The notes beneath the pieces are model-generated. The model made no database searches and was not told the origin of the DNA. It saw only the letters and a list, made by a program, of their open reading frames with translations. A program made the position numbers and the translations under genes. A stretch of DNA of 64,000 nucleotides from assembly GCA_028714095.1 (NCBI GenBank), contig JAQTMY010000002.1, positions 140,636 through 204,635 on the forward strand, written 5' to 3'. Below, piece after piece: positions 9,690 to 18,265 of this stretch. This stretch comes from Candidatus Nanoarchaeia archaeon (GTDB lineage Archaea > Nanobdellota > Nanobdellia > SCGC-AAA011-G17 > JACPNG01). Each line of letters opens with the position of its first letter. The stretch's first letter is position 1.

Positions 9690-12250
9690 TTTCCAATTAC
9701 CTCTTTGATTATTTTTTTGACATCAATTGAACCATTAACACTTCTTGAAACATCTACTCCATCGTCTCCATACTTAAACTGTACAATCATCCTGTTGGCA
9801 TCTCTTACTGTATGGTCATATTCAATTTTCATATCCTGCAGTGCGTTAGCCAATCTTCTGTATAGATAACCTGATTTAGGAGTTCTTAATGCTACATCCA
9901 TTAATGAATCTCTTCCTGTCATGGCGTGGAAGAAATATTCTCTTGCTCCAATTCCCTGTTTGAATCCTGTGTCTATGAATCCTTTTGATATTGGGGTTAA
10001 CTCTCCCCTCTTGAATAATGATAATGTTCTTCCCTTGTAACCTATTTCAATTCTTTTACCTCTTAATGCTTGCTGTCCTACACATGCTGCCATCTGGGCT
10101 ATGTTAAGCATGTTTCCTCTTGCTCCTGATTTTGCCATTATAACAGTAGGATTATTTTCATCCAAGGATTCAGACAATAAATCTCCTATCTTGTTTCTGA
10201 CCTTGTTAAGAACCTGTAATATTAATGCTTCTAATGTTTCTTCCAGAGTTTTACTTGGAAGTGCTTCAAGCTGTTTTTTATTATACTGTTCAATTAAGTC
10301 TTCAGCTTCTTTCTTGGCATCTGCCAAAGCCCTGTTAACTTTGGATTTTATTTCCTGGTTTAGGTCTGTGTCAGATAAACTTGTGGTGAATCCTCTGAAC
10401 AATAAAACATGAATCCCTAATTTGAAGATATCTCCCATTAATCTTAAAGTAGCATCTTCTCCATAATGTGAATGTAAACTTCTTATTAACTCTCCTTTTT
10501 CCTCTCCAATAGATCTCTCATCAATGTATCCCTCAACTAACTGCCCACCCTTGATTTTAATTGATGTTTTTGCTTTTGTCTCACTTATGAAATCAAAATC
10601 CTTGGGTAATAAAACTGAAAATATTTCCCTGCCTGAAACTTCCTGTTTGAATTTAGGTAGGTCTTCTATACCAATTGACATAAGCAAATTAACAGCCTGT
10701 TCTTTTGTCAAAGTCATATATTTAGTCAATAAATAATTACCAGTGATTGCATCTTCAGGGGATCCAATAATATTAGTTCCGTTCTTTGGAGTGATTATAT
10801 GATTCTGCACCTGCATTAATATATCTGCCTCAGCAATTGCTTCCTCTGTTTGAGGTACATGCAAGTTCATTTCGTCTCCATCAAAGTCCCCTGCATAAGG
10901 ATTACATACAGCTGGGCTCAATCTGAAGGATTTATATGGTAAAACCTTGACTCTATGGCACATTATATTCATTCTGTGAAGAGAAGGCTGTCTGTTAAAT
11001 ATTATAATATCCTTGTCAATTAAATGTCTCTCAACAATATATCCATTATCAAGTTCTTCCAGTAAAGTCTCCTGGGTTTCTGGAGTTATCTTCTTTTTCT
11101 TCCCATCAGGTCTTATAACATAATTTGCTCCAGGATATGTTAAAGGACCATTCCTTACAAAATTCTTTACCCATTCCTTGTTCCAGTCGGTGATTCTTTC
11201 AGGCACAGTAAGTTCCATAGCAACTTCATAAGGAACTCCTATCTCATTGAACCTTATTTCTGGATCAGGAGATATAACAGTTCTTGCTGAAAAGTTAACT
11301 CTTTTTCCAGCTAAGTTGTATCTGAATCTTCCTTCCTTGCTTTTAATTCTCTCTGTAAGAGTTTTTAATGGTTGTCCGCTCCTGTGTCTTGCAGGGGGAA
11401 TCTGTGTTATTGTATTATCAAAGTAAGTTGTAACATGATATTGTAATAAATCCCATAAATCCTCAACAATAACTTCTGGTGCTCCTGCATTTATGTTTTC
11501 AAATAATCTCTGGTTTATTCTTACAATGTCGCTTAGTTTGTGTGTTAGGTCATCCTCTGATCTCTCTCCGGATTCTAAGGTAATAGAAGGCCTCATAGTT
11601 ACTGGAGGAATCTGCAATACAGTAAGTATCATCCAGCTTGGATGGGCAAATCTTGGATTATAACCAATAGCTTCCAAGTCTCTCTCCTGAATTCTGTCAA
11701 GTCTTGTCTTAACCTCAATTGGACTTAATTTTTTATCATTCTCCAAGAAGCTTGTTGGAGGCTCTATTCTGTAATTTAACTGTTTTGCATTACAGTGAGG
11801 GCATTTCTTTATGTTTTTCATTCTTGCAAATGTAATCTTCATTCTTCTCCTTCTTGCTTCAGCTCCTTTGGTTTTCTCAAGAATACCCAAAATCCTTATA
11901 TTATTTTCAATCTCTTCCTCATCAATAAGAACTCTTCCGCAGTCTTTGCAGAAAGCTCTTAATACATCTAATATTTGTTTTGAAAATTTAACATGAACGA
12001 TTGGCCTTGCAAGTTCAATATATCCAAAGTGGCCATGACATTCCTTTAATTTCTGTCCGCATGTCCTACATCTTATACCTGGATCAATAACTCCAAGCTT
12101 TGAATCCATTAAACCACCATCAACAGGATAACCTTCCTTGTCATATAATTCAGCTGTAACAAGTTTTACAGAAGCCATTTTCTTAATCTCTTTAGGGCTA
12201 AGTAAACCAAATACAATACTATCGACCTTTTTATATACGCTGTCTTTCAT
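9686..12250 (-). CDS. rpoA1: DNA-directed RNA polymerase subunit A'
   Basis: NPYAGDFDGDEMNLHVPQ catalytic motif; CRTCGQKLKECHGHFGYIEL zinc motif. Confidence 0.98.
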   Translation of the reverse strand: MKDSVYKKVDSIVFGLLSPKEIKKMASVKLVTAELYDKEGYPVDGGLMDSKLGVIDPGIRCRTCGQKLKECHGHFGYIELARPIVHVKFSKQILDVLRAFCKDCGRVLIDEEEIENNIRILGILEKTKGAEARRRRMKITFARMKNIKKCPHCNAKQLNYRIEPPTSFLENDKKLSPIEVKTRLDRIQERDLEAIGYNPRFAHPSWMILTVLQIPPVTMRPSITLESGERSEDDLTHKLSDIVRINQRLFENINAGAPEVIVEDLWDLLQYHVTTYFDNTITQIPPARHRSGQPLKTLTERIKSKEGRFRYNLAGKRVNFSARTVISPDPEIRFNEIGVPYEVAMELTVPERITDWNKEWVKNFVRNGPLTYPGANYVIRPDGKKKKITPETQETLLEELDNGYIVERHLIDKDIIIFNRQPSLHRMNIMCHRVKVLPYKSFRLSPAVCNPYAGDFDGDEMNLHVPQTEEAIAEADILMQVQNHIITPKNGTNIIGSPEDAITGNYLLTKYMTLTKEQAVNLLMSIGIEDLPKFKQEVSGREIFSVLLPKDFDFISETKAKTSIKIKGGQLVEGYIDERSIGEEKGELIRSLHSHYGEDATLRLMGDIFKLGIHVLLFRGFTTSLSDTDLNQEIKSKVNRALADAKKEAEDLIEQYNKKQLEALPSKTLEETLEALILQVLNKVRNKIGDLLSESLDENNPTVIMAKSGARGNMLNIAQMAACVGQQALRGKRIEIGYKGRTLSLFKRGELTPISKGFIDTGFKQGIGAREYFFHAMTGRDSLMDVALRTPKSGYLYRRLANALQDMKIEYDHTVRDANRMIVQFKYGDDGVDVSRSVNGSIDVKKIIKEVIGK

Positions 12251-12251
12251 T

Positions 12252-14060
12252 TTAATCAGTATATTTGCTCTTTAGTTTTAATTTTGGATAAAATCCAAGT
12301 GATTTTAATTCATCCAATAATAATTTGAATGCATAGCTTAATTCGATTGTTGTGATTTCTACATTGCTTCCGCATCTCTGACAGAACTTTCTTCCTCTGT
12401 AATCATCACTAACTGCAAATAATCCGCAGCTTTCACAGACATGTAATCTTGTCTTGTCTGAATCGAATCTTTCCTTTAACAATAAAGATGCACCATGTGC
12501 TACAAAACAGTCTTTTTCCATTTCTCCTAATCTCATTCCTCCTCCTTTTGCTCTTCCCTCGATAGGCTGTCTTGTTAATAGCTGGATTCTTCCTGATGCT
12601 CTTGCATGTAATTTGTTTGCAACCATGTATTTTAATTTCATGTAATATTGATTTCCAACAAAGATTGTTGCTTCATATTCCTCACCAGTAATTCCATTGT
12701 ATAATTTTTCTGTTCCGTTTTCTTTGAAACCTAAACTCAATAATTCTTTTCTCAGATCTTCTTCTTTCTCGCCTGCAAAAGTAGTTGCATCAATCTGTCT
12801 TCCAGACAAGGCACCGACCTTTCCGGCAAGTAATTCCATTAAGTGAGAAATACTCATTCTTGAAGGAACTGAGTGAGGTGAGAATATAATATCTGGGATT
12901 AAACCTGAAGCAGTAAATGGCATGTCTGGACTTGGGACAATTGCTCCGACAACTCCTTTCTGTCCGTGTCTTGTAGCAAACTTATCTCCAACCTCTGGAA
13001 CCCTTTCATCTCTTACCTTAGCAACAACCAATCTGTTACCCTCTTCATTTTCTGTAAGTATTACCATATCTACAACTCCCCTTTCACCATGTCTTATTGT
13101 TGTAGATGCCTCTCTTCTTGTGCTTGCTGCCAGAGTAAACTCTTCCATATCTCCCAGGAATCTTGGGGGGCTTGTCTTACCAATTAAAACTTGTTCTCTT
13201 TCAACCTTGGCTTCTGGATAAATAATACCGTCGGATTCTAAATATTTGTAATCTTCTTCACTTTTGTATCCCTTGACTTCTTTGTCAGGAACTCCAATTT
13301 CGTCAACTAATCCGCCCTGATACCTTAATTCCTCGCTTATGTATGGCCTAAAGAAAGTTGATCTTGCAAATCCTCTTTCAATGCTTGCCTTGTTTATTAT
13401 TAAAGAATCCTGCATGTTATATCCTTTGTAGCTCATCAGGGCAACAACTACATTTTGTCCACCTGGATGTTCATCAAACTTGGATACATCATGCATGAAC
13501 GATCTTACTATTGGAGCCTGAGGATAGTGTAATAAATTAACATCTGTATCATTCCTTAAATGGTAATTTGCTAAATACAATGCCAATGATTGCTTCTGTG
13601 TTTTTTGTCCTCTGTTAAGTCTTGAAGACTGAACACAATTTGAGAATGGAACTAATGAAGCAGTTAATCCCAATATTACGATTGGATCAATTTCTAAGTG
13701 AGTATGTTCTTTTGTAATTTCCTCTTCCTTTAATGCAACATAAAGATTTTCTTCTTCAGAAGCATCAATGTATTCGATGATTCCTTCCTTGACTAAATCA
13801 CTCCACTTCATTTCATTTTTCTTTAGCTTTTCCATATGCTCGTTAGTCAACAATGATTGGCCGTTTTCAACAATAATCAATGGTCTTCTTGCTCTCCCCT
13901 TGCTTGAATCCAGATAGATCTCGTCGCATGAATCGTCGTAGAATATGTTAAGGTTTCCAGGTAATTTTCCAGCTCTTCTCTCAGCTTTTAAATTTTCCAG
14001 GAAAGACTTTGAATTATCAACTTCCCCAATGTATTTTTCATTTAAGAATAAATCAGTCAT
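12252..14060 (-). CDS. rpoB1: DNA-directed RNA polymerase subunit B' (C-terminal part of B)
   Basis: GDKFATRHGQKGVVGAI; SYKGYNMQDSLIINKASIERGFARSTFFRPY. Confidence 0.97.
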   Translation of the reverse strand: MTDLFLNEKYIGEVDNSKSFLENLKAERRAGKLPGNLNIFYDDSCDEIYLDSSKGRARRPLIIVENGQSLLTNEHMEKLKKNEMKWSDLVKEGIIEYIDASEEENLYVALKEEEITKEHTHLEIDPIVILGLTASLVPFSNCVQSSRLNRGQKTQKQSLALYLANYHLRNDTDVNLLHYPQAPIVRSFMHDVSKFDEHPGGQNVVVALMSYKGYNMQDSLIINKASIERGFARSTFFRPYISEELRYQGGLVDEIGVPDKEVKGYKSEEDYKYLESDGIIYPEAKVEREQVLIGKTSPPRFLGDMEEFTLAASTRREASTTIRHGERGVVDMVILTENEEGNRLVVAKVRDERVPEVGDKFATRHGQKGVVGAIVPSPDMPFTASGLIPDIIFSPHSVPSRMSISHLMELLAGKVGALSGRQIDATTFAGEKEEDLRKELLSLGFKENGTEKLYNGITGEEYEATIFVGNQYYMKLKYMVANKLHARASGRIQLLTRQPIEGRAKGGGMRLGEMEKDCFVAHGASLLLKERFDSDKTRLHVCESCGLFAVSDDYRGRKFCQRCGSNVEITTIELSYAFKLLLDELKSLGFYPKLKLKSKYTD

Positions 14061-15544
14061 TTTGCAAATTCAACTCCCATAGTTTCAAGTGCTTTCTTTA
14101 TTTTTTCCTCATGAAGTTCTTCCTGTGTAACGCTTGCCAGCAATGCAAGATTTTTTCTTAATCCGATTGAGGTTCCTTCTGGAGTTTCTATTGCACATAA
14201 TCTCCCCCAATGGGTTGGATGAAGTGCTCTAGCCTCGAAGTTTTCCTGTGTTGAGCTCAATAATGATGCGATTCTCTGAAGATGACTCAAAGAAGATAAA
14301 TAATTATCCCTTATAATATTCTGGCTGACTCCTTTTCTTCCTCCAACCCACGTTCCTGTTGCAAGAGCACTCTGTATTCTTGAAGTCAGTAATTTATCTC
14401 TTATTAGATTCTTGACAGTTGAGAACTTTCCCCTCTTTACAAGTCTCTGGTAGTTGTATAAGATATCTCCTACAAGTATTCTCATGTTCACCCTGAATAA
14501 ATCAGACAACAAATCTCCAGGTAATTTTAATTTTTTGTTTGCATAGTGATCCTTATCCTGTGGTTCCAATCCTTCTTTTGATACCATAAAGAATTTTTTG
14601 ATTAATTTGCATAAAGTATAAGCTTTAACTAACCTGCTCTTGTCTGTTATTCCAAGATGAGGCAATAGATATTTATCTAACTGTTCCTTAACCCTGTCCA
14701 GTTTAATGTCTTCTGGCTGGACCATTCCCATCCTTTTTGACAAGAATTCCAAAGCATCTTTCTGTGACCTTACTTCCATTGAATCAAACAAATTAATGAA
14801 AATATCGTCGTATTCTTTTTCCTTGGAGATGTATTTTGTAATGTCCTGGTCTTTTATTAATCCTAAAGCCTTGATTACAATTATGATTGGGACTCTTTTG
14901 AATCTTGTAAAGCTTAGGTAAATCATCCCATCCTTCATCTGTTCTATTGTATGAGGAATCCTGTAAGCTCCCTGTTCAGAAAATAATTTAGCAGAATATT
15001 TGCTTGGCCCCGTTTTATTCTGCTGTATAAATAATTTATTTGAAGCTAGGTCCTCTACAGTAATCAAGACTCTTTCATTACCATTAATTATGAAGTATCC
15101 TCCCGTATCGGTTGGATCCTCCATCTTTGATATTAATTCTTCTCTCTTTAATCCGTTTAGATGGCAGTATTTTGATTTAACCATGATTGGGATTCTTCCA
15201 ATCTCAGTTGTAAAGGTTTCCCTTTGCATTCCGTCGATATAAGTGGAAACCTTAAGCATCAATGGAGCAGAATAAGTTAACATCCTTAATCTTGCCTCGC
15301 AAGGATAAACATCCCTCTTGCTTCCATCAGCCTCGGTGATTGATGGTTTTGTAATCCAGACTTTTTCAAACTTAATTTTGAATTCATTCATGTCTGAAGG
15401 AATAATAGTAGGAATAATTTCTCCAACCTCTTCAATGATCCTTTGTAGTTCATAATCTATGAAGTGGTCAAATGATTCTATATTTGATTGAATAAATGAA
15501 TTATCATCAAAATACTTTTTTATTAAAAAATGACCCTTATTCAT
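14057..15544 (-). CDS. rpoB2: DNA-directed RNA polymerase subunit B'' (N-terminal part of B)
   Basis: GGYFIINGNERVLITVEDLASN; LHPTHWGRLCAIETPEGTSIGLRKNLALLASV. Confidence 0.97.
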   Translation of the reverse strand: MNKGHFLIKKYFDDNSFIQSNIESFDHFIDYELQRIIEEVGEIIPTIIPSDMNEFKIKFEKVWITKPSITEADGSKRDVYPCEARLRMLTYSAPLMLKVSTYIDGMQRETFTTEIGRIPIMVKSKYCHLNGLKREELISKMEDPTDTGGYFIINGNERVLITVEDLASNKLFIQQNKTGPSKYSAKLFSEQGAYRIPHTIEQMKDGMIYLSFTRFKRVPIIIVIKALGLIKDQDITKYISKEKEYDDIFINLFDSMEVRSQKDALEFLSKRMGMVQPEDIKLDRVKEQLDKYLLPHLGITDKSRLVKAYTLCKLIKKFFMVSKEGLEPQDKDHYANKKLKLPGDLLSDLFRVNMRILVGDILYNYQRLVKRGKFSTVKNLIRDKLLTSRIQSALATGTWVGGRKGVSQNIIRDNYLSSLSHLQRIASLLSSTQENFEARALHPTHWGRLCAIETPEGTSIGLRKNLALLASVTQEELHEEKIKKALETMGVEFAK

Positions 15545-15785
15545 CCATGACCACCCTGTAATAAAAAGATTCTTTCATCGTCTCACTTTTTCTTGTTATC
15601 TTGATTATGTCTCCTTTCTTGACATCCATCTCTGCAATTGCAGGATCATCTCTATGTATTTTTGGTAATTGTTTTCTTGAAACATTAAAATTAAGAAGTA
15701 AATCCTCTATTTCTTTTTCAGTGAGTTTTACATGCTTTGGTGTAAAAGCATGTTTTGAATAATCAATATTTTTTCCTTCAACCAT
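15537..15785 (-). CDS. rpoH: DNA-directed RNA polymerase subunit H (Rpb5-like)
   Basis: 82 aa; KHVKLTEKEIEDLLLNFNVSRKQLPKIHRDDPAIAEMDVKKGDIIKITRKSET; first gene of the rpo operon. Confidence 0.93.
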   Translation of the reverse strand: MVEGKNIDYSKHAFTPKHVKLTEKEIEDLLLNFNVSRKQLPKIHRDDPAIAEMDVKKGDIIKITRKSETMKESFYYRVVMDE

Positions 15786-15802
15786 TTTTTTACAGTTCTT
15801 AA

Positions 15803-15877
15803 CGGGCCGTACGGGACTTGAACCCGCGACCCCTGCATTAAAAGTGCAGTGCTCTAGCCAAGCTGAGCTAACGGCCC
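15803..15877 (-). tRNA. tRNA-Lys(TTT)
   Basis: Reverse strand: acceptor GGGCCGT/ACGGCCC + G; anticodon stem-loop CTGCA-CTTTTAA-TGCAG. Confidence 0.95.
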
Positions 15878-15882
15878 ATCAA

Positions 15883-15955
15883 CGCCCTGGCCGGGATTCG
15901 AACCCGGGTTCCCGCCGCGACAGGGCGGGGTGATAGGCCACTACACTACCAAGGC
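15883..15955 (-). tRNA. tRNA-Asp(GTC)
   Basis: Reverse strand: acceptor GCCTTGG/CCAGGGC + G; anticodon stem-loop CCGCC-CTGTCGC-GGCGG; T loop TTCGAAT. Confidence 0.95.
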
Positions 15956-16152
15956 TCAGCGACGCAGTTGTATCATGATTATTGGCATAGTTCTGTTTAT
16001 CAGTCATTACTCAAAAACACCAAAAAGGTTACACTTAGTCATCTCTAGAGAACATTGGGCCAACATAGGGTGTTTGAAAAATTCCCCCTTTATAAACATT
16101 TCGATTTTTTCTGATTTTAGAACTATTATACAAATATATACAATACTATCAT

Positions 16153-16179
16153 AAAAAGAGCCGAATCGAAATTCGGCTC
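16153..16179 (-). terminator. Intrinsic (Rho-independent-type) terminator
   Basis: Reverse strand GAGCCGAAT-TTCG-ATTCGGCTC-TTTTT: 9-bp perfect stem, tetraloop, U5 tract, downstream of the 16203-17876 stop. Confidence 0.85.
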
Positions 16180-16202
16180 AGAGGTTTCAGAAACAATGTG
16201 TG

Positions 16203-17876
16203 TTATGGGGTTATTGTTATTTTTCCTCCAGACACAAAATTATTTCCCTCATTCAAATCTGCACATTCAGGAGTTTCTCCACTTCCTACAACCAGAAGCA
16301 GATACCATTCTCCAGGAGTCGTGCTGGATGGGATACCCACTGGAACACCCGAAGCATGAGTAATTATATCTCCTGGAACAACCGGAGCGAACGGACCATA
16401 ATCATCAAGGAGAAAATCTCCTGAATCATAAATCTGATCCGATGACAGGTAATAATAGGTCATAACTTTCGTGGTACCCGGTCCATTATTTTGATATTGG
16501 ATACCGACGTCAATCGTTCCTCCGACCATTCCTGCAGTTGGTATCGTAATCCAGTTTGCTTGTAAATCTGCAAAGCATACTCCTGGATCAAATATCTGAA
16601 TCTTATATTCATCTTGATCATCCGAAGGAATTGGATCTATACATCCTTCTTTGGATCTCGCGATGAACAATAGATATTTGTTGCCGGTAGGAGCGCTCAT
16701 CGGGATTGTAACATCGACATCATGCCACATATCTCCTGTTCCAGGGAGAACAATTCCGTATTCGTTTTCCTGTAGGAAGAAGTCGTCAGGAGAATACCAG
16801 AAATCATCAGATAGAAACCATCTGACTAAAACTTCAGTCGGGTTAGGACCGTCGTTTTTATATGCGAATCTTAGATGTATCATTTCTCCCTTTATGGCCG
16901 TAGTAGGTCCTGAAAGCTGCACACCCATTAAGTTAGTGATGCAAAATGGTTCAAGAACAAAATTAACGTCGATGGTTTTTCCCGAGACTACCTTTACAAC
17001 CTTCGGCAAAGGATATTTATATCCCGACTTTTTCACACTGATAGTCTGGTTTCTAATCGGAAGATTTTCAAGAGTATTTGGAGTATTCTTTCCTGTAAAG
17101 TTTCCATTAAGGAAAATATCAGCACCATCAGGAGTCGATGTAACCGATATGTTACCTCTCTTTTTCTCGGACTTCAAAATCAACAACGAAAATATTCCAG
17201 ACCAGGATCCATGGCCATATTGGTTTTCACCCCTCACTCTGAAAAAATAGTAAGTATCTTCGCGGTTTGATGAGAGCATCATTTCAATAGATGTCTGAGG
17301 TATCCTATTCTTTTCTGTCAGTTCAGTAAATGAATTGGTACATGAGTATTGAAGAGTATACCAACTTGCAGGTAACCCTCCTTTTGGTTCAGAATTCTTC
17401 TGGTCAGGATTTGGCAGAAGTGCTTCAGTCCAGTTCAGCGTAAACTGAACTTCTGACTTTGTTTCTGAGGGACCGCTGATAACCGGAACTGTCTCAGGAT
17501 TTCCAATAACCAAGAGGTCAACGATATTTGACCACGCCCGTTCCTTATCCTTCACTTTTGCAGAAACACGAAAATAATATGTTGTGTTTTCATTCGGATT
17601 AAGAGTCAGATGGATGTAAGTTTCGTTAACTTCCCTCTCTTCTACCTTTGAGGAAGAGAAAGACGGATGGATGTCAGATTGCACGATATATTTCTGAGCT
17701 CTGTCTACTTTTGACCAGCTAAGGTCAAAGGCCTCCCCGACTTGTACAGCTTCTCCTGGATCGTTCAGAACAATCATCAGGTCCGGATTGATACCAGGAC
17801 CAAAAGGACTGTCCTCGCATGAAACCAGAAGCAACATCGCTGCGAAAAGAACCATTAATGTGATATATTTTTTCAT
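16203..17876 (-). CDS. Bacterial-type lipoprotein with Fn3-like, PEGA-like and CARDB-like domains
   Basis: Signal peptide with lipobox (MLLLVSC-EDS); Fn3-like DLSWSKVDRAQKYIVQ; PEGA-like GNISVTSTPDGADIFLNGNFTGKNTP; CARDB-like repeats; strong SD aaaggagatattgccATG. Confidence 0.8.
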   Translation of the reverse strand: MKKYITLMVLFAAMLLLVSCEDSPFGPGINPDLMIVLNDPGEAVQVGEAFDLSWSKVDRAQKYIVQSDIHPSFSSSKVEEREVNETYIHLTLNPNENTTYYFRVSAKVKDKERAWSNIVDLLVIGNPETVPVISGPSETKSEVQFTLNWTEALLPNPDQKNSEPKGGLPASWYTLQYSCTNSFTELTEKNRIPQTSIEMMLSSNREDTYYFFRVRGENQYGHGSWSGIFSLLILKSEKKRGNISVTSTPDGADIFLNGNFTGKNTPNTLENLPIRNQTISVKKSGYKYPLPKVVKVVSGKTIDVNFVLEPFCITNLMGVQLSGPTTAIKGEMIHLRFAYKNDGPNPTEVLVRWFLSDDFWYSPDDFFLQENEYGIVLPGTGDMWHDVDVTIPMSAPTGNKYLLFIARSKEGCIDPIPSDDQDEYKIQIFDPGVCFADLQANWITIPTAGMVGGTIDVGIQYQNNGPGTTKVMTYYYLSSDQIYDSGDFLLDDYGPFAPVVPGDIITHASGVPVGIPSSTTPGEWYLLLVVGSGETPECADLNEGNNFVSGGKITITP

Positions 17877-17931
17877 GGCAATATCTCCTTTCTTTTTAGA
17901 ATAGAACCATGATCAAAACCTAATCTTCCGG

Positions 17932-17952
17932 GTTTTTCCGACTCGGAAAAAC
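17932..17952. promoter_or_regulatory. Perfect 10-bp inverted repeat GTTTTTCCGA-c-TCGGAAAAAC
   Basis: Exact palindrome with 1-nt centre, 56 nt upstream of the lipoprotein start. Confidence 0.6.
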
Positions 17953-18099
17953 AAGTTTATGCAGATCTAAGTGAAGAAAACAAGCCAATATGGCTAAATA
18001 GGTTTTGATATAAATGCCTATAACTTTGAAATTTATAAAGTTTTCCATATTGAAACTATCAAGGAGTAATAACAAGTTTAGGAAAACATCAAAAAAATA

Positions 18100-18225
18100 T
18101 CCCCACCCCCGGAGTCGAACCAGGAACCACACGGGTTCAGCTGACTATCTTTCATTCAAAGCAACAGCCTAGTCTGATAGTGAACTCATCTACAGCCGTG
18201 CGCTCTACCATTAAGCTAGGTGGGG
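18100..18225 (-). tRNA. tRNA-Tyr(GTA) with about 50-nt anticodon-loop intron
   Basis: Reverse strand: acceptor CCCCACC/GGTGGGG + A73 (C1-G72, archaeal Tyr identity); D arm GCTTAATGGTAGAGC; anticodon stem CACGG/CCGTG separated by CTGTAGA + insert; T arm CCTGG-TTCGACT-CCGGG. Confidence 0.9.
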
Positions 18226-18265
18226 CTAAAATTCTAGCCCAATTTTAATTTATAAACCTATCTAA

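Noticed and set aside
12250-15544. rpoB interrupted by a frameshift
   Set aside because: The B''/B' split has proper start, stop and overlap and matches the known split in many archaea
15956-16120. Possible C/D-box sRNA upstream of tRNA-Asp on the minus strand (GAGATGA, CTGA, ATCATGA, CTGA)
   Set aside because: Both C-like boxes have a mismatch and the C-to-D' spacing (over 30 nt) is too long for an archaeal C/D sRNA
16651-17250. 199-aa plus-strand ORF inside the lipoprotein gene
   Set aside because: Antisense to a CDS with a convincing signal peptide, SD and terminator; no recognisable family
17920-18132. ORF 17920-18132 (-), 70 aa
   Set aside because: Overlaps the tRNA-Tyr gene and the palindrome upstream of the lipoprotein; unlikely to be coding
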